A stretch of DNA of 64,000 bases. Source: Patella vulgata (taxonomy: Eukaryota > Mollusca > Gastropoda > Patellidae). Position numbers and translations under genes: made by a program. Position 1 is the first letter of the stretch. Each line of letters begins with the position of its first letter. Of this stretch, positions 23,801 to 35,800 are shown piece after piece. The stretch is taken from assembly GCF_932274485.2 (NCBI RefSeq), contig NC_065884.2:72867046-72931045 (forward strand), read 5' to 3'. The notes under the pieces are model-generated. The model worked only from the letters and a program-made list of their open reading frames with translations, did not search any database and had not been told where the DNA came from.

Positions 23801-26800
23801 ATATACAACCAGGTGATCTTTAACACAGTGCTAATCATATATACTATTCAAAAAAAGTAGGGGATATTTGATTTTTAAGTGTTATTAAAGTCACCTAATA
23901 AAACTGACGGAGAAACAAATGACAAAATGAAATGAAGTTCACATTCATCGATTTATTCCAAATGATCGTTAGACTAAGTAAGGCACAGACTGACCATGAT
24001 AAGGGTAAAATGATACCCGGGGTCAAACAGCAAAGTTACCACAGCATCACAACCAAGTCAGTAACGGGTAAATCCTCCTCTGTTTGCCAAACAAGCATTG
24101 ATCCGACGTGGCATACTCCTAATGAGACGTCTAAGGTCATTTTGGTCCAGATTGTCCCATTCCTGTTGCAACGCAGCAGCAAGTTCTTGGACATTGGCAG
24201 GACGTTGTTGACGTTGACGTAACCTCTGTCCAAGCATGTCCCAGACATGCTCGATGGGGGAGAGGTCGGGACTCAGTGCTGGCCAATTTAATGTGGTGAT
24301 GTTCTGTTGTTGGAGGTAACCTGTAACGATCCTGGCCCTGTGACATCTTGCGTTGTCATCCTGGAAGATGAAACGGCGGCCATGACGTCGTGCGAACGGC
24401 ACAACATGATCTGCCAAGATGTTGTCCCGGTAGTACTGGCCTGTAACACGCCCTGCAACAACATGTAAAGCCGTTCTTCCAGCAACAGTGATGCCTCCCC
24501 ACACCATAACAGAACCACCCCCAAATCGATCATGTCTGATGACGTTAACGTCTTGGAAGCGCTCGTTTCGACGACGCCACACCCTCCTACGTCTGTCCAA
24601 AAAATCAACAGTGAACCTTGACTCATCTGAAAACATCACATTGCTCCAGCGTCGATTATCCCAGTGTTGACGATCCCTACACCAACGATGTCTTGCCTGA
24701 ATGTGATGCGCCATTATAGTTAATTATATATGTTACAAGTCCCTGTAGGTTACAGGTCCCTTCGTTCATTGTTAGTTCTCGTGATACGAGACATCCGGGT
24801 TATCGATTATGTTATTGTAATGGTGGCACGTCAATTAAAGTTATCAACAGTTGTCGCTGTCTGTGTTTGTCCCTGTAGTACTCCCCACTAAACTGTCGTG
24901 GTGGCTGATTGTGGATTTATTCCTTACGTCTCCGTGAACTGCAGGACTCGGCAAACAAGAAATATCATTCAACAGGCAGGTTACAGTGTACTGTAAATAG
25001 ATTTCTGTTGGCTCGCGTAGAAGCGCGCCATATAATTTTTATTTTTAAGACGAACCCCCATCAATTTATCAATCAATGGCTTCAACTCGCGCCCCAAAGC
25101 AGCGTGTTTTGACAAAAGATGAAACTATCACCTCGTTCGAGGCCTGGAAACAGAACCTTACATACATTTTATCTCTAGATGACAACTTCGCCCCATTCTT
25201 CGCTCCCGATATTGTATGGTCTAAGAAAAGCAGGGATAACCCAAATCGAGGCTTTACCGACGAACGTGGGAAGACTGCAGCACAAAAGGTGGTTTTTTTA
25301 GAGCTCATGTTGGGTCAAATCGCCAATTTTTGCCCGGTGATAGCCCGCAACACCATTATTCACAAGTCTGTGAGTATAAGCTCTGTTTGGCAATCAATCC
25401 GTGCTCACTATGGATTTCAGAATAGTGGGGCACAGTTCCTTGACATCTGTGATATGAAACTAGAAATGGATGAAAAACCAGAAGACTTATTTCAGAGGCT
25501 GATCGCCTTCGTTGATGACAATCTATTAACTGTCGGATGCGGTCTTACACACTATGGAACTCAAGTTACCGAGGAGGAAATGTCTCCATCCTTAGAAAAT
25601 CTGATAACAGTATTATGGCTTCGTTTAATCCACCCCGGTTTGCCCAAGCTCGTTAAGCAACGGTATGGAATCCAATTACGTACATGTACTATCGCGTCAC
25701 TTAAACCAGAGATATCAATGGCCTTGTCATCCCTTTTAGAAGAGGTGGAAACTGCTGAAGAGGTTCGTTGCATGCGTATGGGTTCCCGACCACCGTTTCG
25801 CCCAGACTCCAGACTGCATAACCCCCCGCCAAGGCCCAGGCCACAAACCTTAAAGCCACAACGTGTTACAAAAAGATCGCCTACAATGTGTCCTCTATGC
25901 TTACAATCCAACCGAGGTTCCACTGACCATTACCTCAGTCTATGTCCATATTTGCCCGAGAGCGACAGAAAGTTTATGTCACGAGCCAGGCAGGTTATCG
26001 TCGATTCTGACGATGATGAGAACACTGATATCATTTCAGATGCCAATAATGCTGATACGCCAACTTTGTCGGTTTCATCACGAAGAGTCCAAGTCGATCA
26101 GTCTCCCTATCTTGATGCATTCTACGACCACCATGCCATCCGCATAACCGTCGACTCTGGTTCCGAAACGAATATGATAAGTCATCCTCTCGCTCTCCAG
26201 TTGGGCATTCCTGTTACTAAAAGTACACAATACGCTACTCAGGCTGATGGCCGAACATTGTTAAACGTTGTCGGAGAAACTCGCTTTGAGTTGACAAGAG
26301 ACGATCATATCTTATCATTCACCGCATTAGTCGTGTCCTCTATGGATGTGGAACTACTTGGAGGAACCCCTTTCATGTCTGTCAACGATGTAGCCGTGCG
26401 ACCTTCCAAGCAACACGTACTTATTGGTGGCCATATTTATCCATACGGTTCCTCTTCTCCAAAGTCAAGTCCATCGGTACGACGCACTCAAGCTTCTGTT
26501 TTAAGATCGAATACTGCTACCACTATTTGGCCTGGTAAATTCATAGAAGTAGATGTCCCAGCTGAACTCGACAACATCGACACAGTGGCCGTGGAACCCC
26601 GGCTAGATCTCTCTCCCCATCAGACCGAAGCATTATGGCCTGCTCCGTCCGTCTTACGACCGATAGGCGGAAAGTTACGTATACCTAACTCTACTGATTT
26701 ACCAATCATCGTTCGCAGAAACAGCCACTTTTCTCAGGTGCTACCTGTGTATAACCCCCTGGTATCACCGAATTCAGCCAATGACATACACACACTGACC

Positions 26801-29800
26801 ACATCCATGCCCAATCCGCCCTCATCTGCTGTTACGCTTGATCCGGATGAAATACTGTCACCTCTTGTTCACAAGCAGTTTCGCACCCTACTACGACAAT
26901 ACGACTCTGTTTTCAGCACAACACCCAAGGGCTATAACGGTGCATTTGGTCACTTCACCGCAAAAGTCAATATGGGTCCAGTCCTTCCACCCCAACGAAA
27001 AGGGCGTGTCCCCCAGTATGCTAAAGATAAGCTAGATGAACTACAATCCAAATTTGATGAGCTTGAGAGCATCGGAGTCTTCCGGAAACCCGAGGACCTG
27101 GATATGGTAGTCGAATACTTAAATCCGTCATTTTTGATCAAAAAGCCCAATGGTACATACAGACTGGTGACTGCGTTTGGCGAAGTCGGCAAGTATGCTA
27201 AACCACAACCATCCCTGATGCCAGATATCGATTCAACCTTACGGTCAATTGCCAGTTGGACTTACATAATTGCTACAGACTTGTCAAATGCCTTTTACCA
27301 AATTCCCTTATCCGCGGATTCTATGAAGTTTTGCGGCGTCGCTACCCCATTTAAGGGTATCCGGGTATATACTAGGTGTGCCATGGGTATGCCGGGCTCA
27401 GAGACAGCGTTAGAAGAGTTAATGTGCCGTGTGCTGGGAGATTTGATACAACAGGGATTTGTCGCCAAAATTGCCGATGATTTGTACTGTGGGGGGAATA
27501 CTCCTGAAGAACTCCTAAAGAACTGGCAGGCTGTTCTCAATGCCTTACACACAGCCTCTCTCAACTTAAAGGCCTCTAAAACAATCATCGCACCGAGAAA
27601 AACTACCATTCTTGGATGGACCTGGTGTCAGGGATCTTTAACTGCAAACCCTCACAGAATCGCCACCCTATCGACGTGTGCAATCCCTAAGACTATTAAA
27701 GACTTGCGAGCCTTTATAGGTGCATACAAGTTCCTCTCACGTGTACTTCCGCAGTGTGCTAAATATTTGAGTCCACTCGATAGCCTAGTGGGAGGAGGAG
27801 CTCAGTCTAAAGATATAATCGTCTGGACGGATGACACGACTGCTTCATTCCACCTGGCACAGGCATATTTAAAAGATGCGAAGTCTATCACTTTACCAAG
27901 ACCCAACGATCAGTTATGGATAGTCACAGATGGGGCAGTCAGAAGCTTTGGATTGGCCTCCACATTATACCTTATTAGAAACGACAAACTACAATTAGCT
28001 GGTTTCTACAGCGCGAAGCTCCCTGAACGAAAACATGGATGGAGTCCCTGTGAGATCGAAGCTTTATCTATTGCGGCATCCATCAAACACTTTGCTCCTT
28101 ATATCATTCAGTCTGGTCACGTAGCTCAAATTCTTACCGACAGTAAGCCTTGTGTTGAGGCTTATTCCAAGTTACAAAGGGGTGAATACTCTACTAGTCC
28201 AAGAGTGACCACATTTCTATCCATTGCCAGTCGATATCAAGTTTTCATTCGCCACCTAGCCGGCAAGGTCAACATTCCGTCAGATTTTGGAAGTCGAAAT
28301 GCTCCAGATTGTGAAGATATGAGTTGTCAAGTGTGCTCATTCATATCGGTTACCATGGACTCTGTTGTTCGTGCCGTGTCTGTGAAAGATATTATGAATG
28401 GATCGGTCAGGCTGCCATTTGTTAATCGCTCCATGTGGCGCCAGGCTCAGCAAGATTGTAAGGACCTGCGTCGAGTGCATGCCCACCTTGCACAGGGCAC
28501 TCGACCATCAAAGAAATCTACCAATATTCATGACGTCAAACGGTACCTCAATACCGTCTCCATCGCATTAGACGGAACCCTAGTCGTTCAAAAGTCTGAC
28601 CCTTTAGCTGTGACTCGAGACTTAATCGTCATCCCAAGGGACCTGATACTAGGTCTACTCACTGCGTTACACATTCGTTTGGATCACCCCTCAAGCTACC
28701 AAACACGTCTTATCGTTCGTAGATATTTCTACGCATTGGATTTAGATCAAGCCGTGGACGCTGTATCTAGAAACTGTCAACAATGTGCAGCTCTTCACAA
28801 AATACCATCTTCTATTATTCAACAAACTAGCGAACCCCCACCTAAAGCTGTTGGAACCTATTTCGCCGCAGATGTTTTATGTCGCGCCAAACAGAAAATT
28901 CTCGTACTCCGTGAATGTGTTACCTCCAAAACTTCTGCGACCCTAGTTCCGGATGAAAAGCACCAAACTATCCGGGACGCCCTTCTCCAATTGTGCATTG
29001 AGATGGTACCAGTTGAAGGCTGTAGTATTATACGCTGTGACCCAGGCCCCTGTTTTCAAGCTATAGTTAATGACCGCTTACTGAACCAACATGGTGTTTA
29101 TGTCGAACTTGGCCGAACAAAGAACATAAATAAAAACCCTGTAGCTGAACACGCCATCCAAGAAATCGAGGATGAGATCCTCCGACAGGACCCTTCAGGA
29201 TCCCCCATCACCCCAGTTTTATTAAGCTGTGTCATTGCGCGCGTTAATTCTCGTCTTCGGGCCAGTGGTTTGTCGGCTAGGGAAATGTGGTGCAAGCGGG
29301 ATCAAATCACCAATGAGCAGTTACTCATCGATGACAGTAATCTCATACATGCTCAACAAGTGCGACGTCACCAAAATCATCCTTACAGTGAACGGTCAAA
29401 AAACCCTCTTGGCAAGTCTGGTCCTCCACAGAACGTCCGTATTGGGGATTTAGTTTATTTATTTTGTGATCGTGATAAAAACAGGGCACGTGACAAATAT
29501 ATTGTCTCGGGTGTTCAGAACGGCTTTCTACAACTTCATAAGCTGAGGAACTCTCAAATCCGCTCGAAGACATACTCCGTCCATCCTACAGAGGTTTACA
29601 AGGTAAATATTTCCCCCACAGCTTGCTCCGTTGCTTCAGATGATAGCGAAGATGATACGGTCATCATTCCTTCTGTATTGACCACACCACTCGACCCGAC
29701 TGCATCAGCTCAACTACCCGACCGTGGCGAGGCAGAAGCATCAAGCAGTTCGTCAGAATCTGATCTTATCGATGATACCCTGAACATCCAGACCCTGTCA

Positions 29801-32800
29801 AATACAGCAACAAGTGTTTCTTCTAACATACCAGGATTACCACGAAATCGTACACGCCAGTTGCCTAAAAACTAATAGACTATGTTCTTTATTAAGACTT
29901 TTAAGTGTTTTCATGTCTAAAAGTTATTTTTAATTCCATAAATTGTTCTACAAGAAAAGGAAAAAAAGGGTCGCGCCATTATAGTTAATTATATATGTTA
30001 CAAGTCCCTGTAGGTTACAGGTCCCTTCGTTCATTGTTAGTTCTCGTGATACGAGACATCCGGGTTATCGATTATGTTATTGTAATGGTGGCACGTCAAT
30101 TAAAGTTATCAACAGTTGTCGCTGTCTGTGTTTGTCCCTGTAGTACTCCCCACTAAACTGTCGATGATCTCTCAAACAAGGGATCACGCGAGGACGTCGG
30201 GCGCGAAGGTGACCCCTATGCAGTCGATTCCGAATCGTCTGGCCACTCACTCTCACACCAGTGTCTGTTTGAAGACGAGCGCTGATCTGATTTGCTGTGA
30301 TGACACGATTTCTCAAGGCCAAGGTACGGATAAATCGATCCTGGGCTTGAGTTGTCGCCCTTGGTCGACCTGAGCGTGGTCTGTCCTGTACAGATTGTGT
30401 ATCACGGTATCTGGACCATAGCCTGCTTATGACAGACTGAGAAACATTCATCGTCCGCGCCACAACCGCCTGTGTTGTGCCGATCTGTAGCATGCCAAGG
30501 GCACGTAACCTTTCATTTTGGGTAAGCCGACGCATATCAAAATTTGTTTTCTGGTCACTAAAACAATTAAACTGATGTTTCCACCCTGGAATTCAATGCC
30601 ACAATAACTGTAACATTCAAAGTCAGAGTCGTGCAAATCTTGGGTTGGACCCCCATGATGATCCCAAGCATCACCTGCATTCCATGCGGTAGCTATTGGT
30701 GCATTTGGGCGTCACATGTAACTGGAAATGTTTCTTCTGTTAGGTTCTATAGTGACTTTTTTCGTAGTCATTTGCATATTTTAGTATTATGCCCCCAAAA
30801 TCAAATATCCCCTACTTTTTTTGAATAGTATATATATGAAATGAAATGAAATGGGGTTTAACGTCCTACTGTTTTGCTCCTAAACTGGGCTAATGAAGAC
30901 GAGCATACGCCATACAGTGTGCTATGAGGGAAATTTTGCCCGGGCAGCGGCGCTACGGCCTACTCTTATATTGAATTCCAACTGCCAAGGGATCTTTTAC
31001 GTGCACGCCAATTTGTACACGAGACCTTGGTTTTTCGTACCATCCGAACGACTAGACAGCTGTCCTTGTCAGGCCCTCCGTCATGGTGGCTATTTGACTA
31101 AGACGCTGGTTCGTGGTCTGGAGGTTGCAAGTTCGCGCCCATTGTTGGCAGAGACAGTTCTTTTTGATTTTCCGGCCTGACAAGGACAACTGTCTAGTCA
31201 TTTGGATGGGACAAAAAAATGTGGTCCTGTGTACCCATTTTGGCGGGCATGTAAAAGATCCCTTGGCAGTTGGAATTTGATATAAGAGTAGGCCATAGCG
31301 CTGCTGTGCTGGAAAAATTTCTTCATTAGCCCAGTTGGAGCATAACAGTAGGACATTAAGCCCAATTACATTTCTCTCTTCAACACTACTGACAAGAAGA
31401 TATTAGGCTGAAAAATTATGAAAAACTGTCTTAGCAAACATTGGTGTTGAACCCAGGCCTGCTTACGTGTAGTTAGTAAACCAGCGTCTAACTCACCGAG
31501 CCAAGATGGCTCCATGTCGACTGGCATTACATCTTGTTGTTGGTTTATAACATTACAAAACACAATCCTTTTTTTTAAAATCTAATAAATGTGTTTAAAT
31601 ATACACTTGTTATCCAACCATTGTTAAACCTTGTCTTGTTTTGGCAGGTACACACATTTATGTAACTGTTTTTAGATAAAATGTCTATTAATAGATACTG
31701 ATACAGATGGAAATGTTCTTTTATTTGAAAATGGTTATTTTAGAAAAATAATATGATTGGGGAAAAACCCATCCTAACATGGGTGTCACACATGGGGGGG
31801 GGGGGGCCCGACCCCCCCAATTGTTTTTCTAGGGGGGTCTGAATATATTTGGACCCCCCAAAAAATTTACATCGTAGGCCCAAACTCCTATTTATTTCCA
31901 AAAATTATTAGGATTAGTTAAGATTCCATCTGTATAAAACCTGTAGATATCCAAATATGGTTTACATTGCTAAAATAAAACACAGAGAGAATCATCCTGG
32001 AAACCTGTGCGAAGTGAAAAGTAACCGTGTGTAGACAGCATGGCCACATGGTGTTTGTTTATAGTTTTTAGGGGTTTTAAAAAAGGGTTAGGGTTGCGCC
32101 CCCCCCCCAATATATATTTCACGGGTACGCCTCTGCATCCTAATAAACATTTCCTGGCGTGTAAGAATATTGTTGTTAATTTATAAAAAAACCAACCAAA
32201 TACCATTGTTGTTAAAGTAGCATAGTAATTGTTGATATTGTTAACATTGTTAAAGTAGTAATACTGTTAATAATTTATCAAAAAACAGCCACATACCATG
32301 GTTACCCCTTGTCAGTGATGCAGAATAGAGGGCCTGACAAGGACAGCTGTCTAGTCGTACGGATGGCACGAAAAACTGAGGTCTCGTGTACACATTGGCA
32401 TGCACGTAAATAATCCCTTGACAGATGGATTTCGATATTAGAGTAGGACATAGTGCTGCTGTCCGGGAAAAATTTCCCTCATAGCACACTGTATGGTGTA
32501 TGCCCGTCTTCATTAGCCCAGTGGGAGCAGAATAGTAGGACGTTAAACCAAATTTAATTTCATTTGTAATTGGCTGATCTTTTCTGGCTTCAAATCTTAT
32601 ATAAATTATTAATAAGATATTTATTCACAAGCCAAGCCTATAATCCAAATGACTAGACAGCTGTCCTTGTCAGGCCCTCCGTCCTGCACCAATGACAAGG
32701 GGGGAACCACGTAATTGGAGAATCTTGATGAACTTTCTCAGCCAATGCAGGGATCAAACACATGACCTCGAGGCTGGCGAGTCAACATCTTACCCACTTA

Positions 32801-35800
32801 GCCACCATGACTCCCCTGCCAATTCAACTTGCTAATGACAGATTTATCTCTTGTATAATGTAAGAAGTTATTTGGCTTGTATATATATATCGATGTACGG
32901 CTGCTTTAAAACCTGCTCTAGATTTATAAATCTGATGCAATACTGTTACGTTAGAAGAGAAAACACTGATTGCAGCAGGTTAGGTTATCATGAATAAATC
33001 ATACCGAGGCCAAAACATAGCCATTGATTATTTTTATTCTTGGCTTCGTCTGTACCTGTCATAGCTCGTGTTTCAATTACTGGCTGTTCAAGGTCATTGA
33101 TTTGATAAAGTATATTTTAGCAGACGATTTATTCATTTCCTAATATAGATGTCCAAATGATTGAAGCCAGATGATTTGTTGTTTCTTTAGCCAATGAAAT
33201 CTTTTACATTACTACATCATTAACTGTTTGTTTGTTTGGGACAGAGAATTAACGATTTGTTTGGCTCCAACAGAAAATAATATAGTTGTTATATCCACAG
33301 TATAACAACCTGCTTCCAAATGATCAAATCAATAGAAACAAATATAAACTTTAAATGACTTAAAAATACATTATGGGAGATTAGATAAAGAGCTGACAGT
33401 TCTCGCTATAATAGTTAAAAACTAGATAGTGTAAAGGTAATTTGTTAAAAATTTCAGTCAAATTGGTCCACTATGAACCGAGATATCAGCTTTGTAAATT
33501 TCTGCCTAGCCTCGTTCATCATTACTAAAGTTAGTACGTTAAAAAGCATAGTCTCGATTATCCATTGTTTTGATTTGATTATCAATGAGCGTTTGCAGCA
33601 TATAGGATTCTAATCCAGTCGATATCGAAGGCTAGCCTTGACATCGAGAATTGATTATGGTCTGAAAAAAATAATAAATGTCTTATTAATAATATTACAT
33701 AAGATTTCAGGCCTAAAGAAAGACCTGCAATAGGCAGATTTAGCTCTTGTATAATGTATGTTTAAGTTTGTATAATACCGGTAGATTTTATTGTTAACTA
33801 GCTCTAGGAGAATTATAAACCAATCAAACATTTTAATTATTTCTAATAATAACTTTATGGGTTATTTCTCTTGATCAGTCTTATATACGCCCACATGTGG
33901 TCGTATATATTTTGGTAAGTGTACCGCATCCACAAAGTCATGGGTATCGTAAAACCATCTTATGTAGCATCTTAGGGTTCATAAGCGTAAAAACTTACTT
34001 CCTCAGGAAAAAACACTACACATTTGAAAGGTTAGTTGCTATAAAAGATGGTTTTGTGATACCCATGACTTTGTTTTTAACCCCTCCTACTACTGGTGTC
34101 ACCGTATCAAGTTTATTATGACTTGGATCCCATCTAAGTTTATGTTATTCAAATGGTTTGGTATTGTTCTCTCTTTATTTTTATTTGGATTCACGTAATG
34201 GCTCGTGGACGCTCTAGTTTTCCTGTCTTGTAAATGCCCCCATTACAATTGATGCTGTGGGTATGTTTTGTTCACTGACAACTTATTTTTTTTGTAAGCA
34301 CTATAATGAACTTTGTTTTCTATTTTTAGCCGTCTGTACGTTTAACCCCAGCAGCCATCTTGTATTCTGGTAAAAGTAATGATGACAGTCATATTTTGGT
34401 AAGTAGCCAATTTTACTGATTGTTTGTTACCATGGCAACATAGCAGCATGTTGGTAACCAATAAGTTAACAGTAAATACAAGTAAAAAAACAAAACATTG
34501 TATACTTTAAACTACCAACAAAAATAATATACTCAATGAATTTACTACTAGTGTTTTGTTACCATGGCAACAGTTTCTATAATAGATTTACCTAAAAGTA
34601 CTAGTTGTTATACTGTGATATTTTGTTGTTTGTAAACTGGTTTAATGGTTTGAAGGGAGGTTGGATGGCCGAATGGTTAGCATGTGCTGGCTGTATCATT
34701 GAGTCAATTTTGATTCCCAGTTGTACATGACATGGAGTAGGGTCGCCTGTCTAACCTCTGTGTTTTCTCTGGGTCTTCCGGATTCCTCCAACTGCTAAAA
34801 ACTCCTACGCGCAAGCAAATTATTGAAATAAAATAGAACCATGTGTTAGTCCTAAATGACCTATTTTGTGTGGAGTGGATGTTAAACCCCATTTCTCTCT
34901 CTCTCTCTGTCCAGGCAAAATTTTCCTCATTGCACAAAGTATTGGGTATGCCCTCTTCTATAGCCCCGTCGGAGCAGAACATCATTTCATTTATTTCTTT
35001 TCTTCACATAATGATAAGCCCAAAAAGGTTAAAAATGAGAAATTTATAATAATTGTTTAATATTTGTGTATTATTTTTTTTATTATTAGAGAAGCGCCCA
35101 GTACCTACATAAAGAACTGCCAGTTCGTATAGCACATCGTATTGCCGGATTCCGTGGTTTGCCTTTTATCATTGGATGTAATCCTACTATATTACAAGTT
35201 GTAAGTTTATCTCTTGCTTAAAATACACATACAAAATAATATACCATTGGCATGTCGGGGGTGGGGGGGGTTGGATGGCCGAATGGTTAACTCTTGCTGG
35301 CTGTATCATAAGGTCTGTAATTGAGTCAACTGGCATGGTTTCAAAACCCCGGTTGTGCGTGAAAAGGATTAGGGTCGCCTGTCCAACCTCGTGGGTTTTC
35401 TCCGGGTCCTTTGGTTTCCTCTCACTGCTAAAGGCCCCTACTTGCAAGCGAATTATTGAAATAAAATTAAAACTATATGTTAGTCCTGAAATGAACTAGT
35501 TTGTATCAAGTGGACATTAAACCCCATGTGTGTATTTTTAAATCATAAGGTCTGTAATTAAGCAGCTGGCGTGGTTTCGCTTCCCCAGTTGTACGTGACA
35601 AAGATTGGGTTTTCTCCGGGTCCTCCAGTTTCCTCCCACTGCTAAATACCCCTACACACAAGCGAATTATTGAAATGAAATTGAACCATATGTTAGTCCC
35701 AAAATGACCTAATTTAGTGTTGAGTGCACTACTAGCTGGATTGTTGTATCTGACAATATATATATATTCAGGTTGTTATATTTCCATACCTGTATTTCTA

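Larger units (their letters stand above)
24709..30162 (+). mobile_element. LTR retroelement, Ty3/gypsy-related, looks whole and young
   Basis: Fossil-type element of 5454 bp with two 189-bp LTRs that look identical by eye, one uninterrupted gag-pol-like ORF, and a purine-rich tract (AAGAAAAGGAAAAAAAGGG) just before the 3' LTR. It is flanked by GATG on both sides (24705-24708 and 30163-30166), a 4-bp duplication. The empty site is visible in the second Tc1-like copy at 51830-51833. The LTRs do not show the usual TG...CA ends. The identical LTRs imply a recent insertion. Clade not assigned. Confidence 0.93.
23842..30830 (-). mobile_element. Tc1-like transposon split by an LTR retroelement
   Basis: Ends are perfect inverted repeats of about 34 bp (TACTATTCAAAAAAAGTAGG) flanked by TA (23840-23841 and 30831-30832). 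Removing the LTR element and its 4-bp duplication leaves 1531 bp, exactly the length of the uninterrupted copy at 50967-52497, and the two copies are nearly identical. The transposase gene runs on the minus strand and is cut in two by the insertion. Confidence 0.95.

Noticed and set aside
24160-24626. Other-frame ORFs over the Tc1-like transposase
   Set aside because: They are alternate frames of the transposase; the same shadows appear at 51262-51795.
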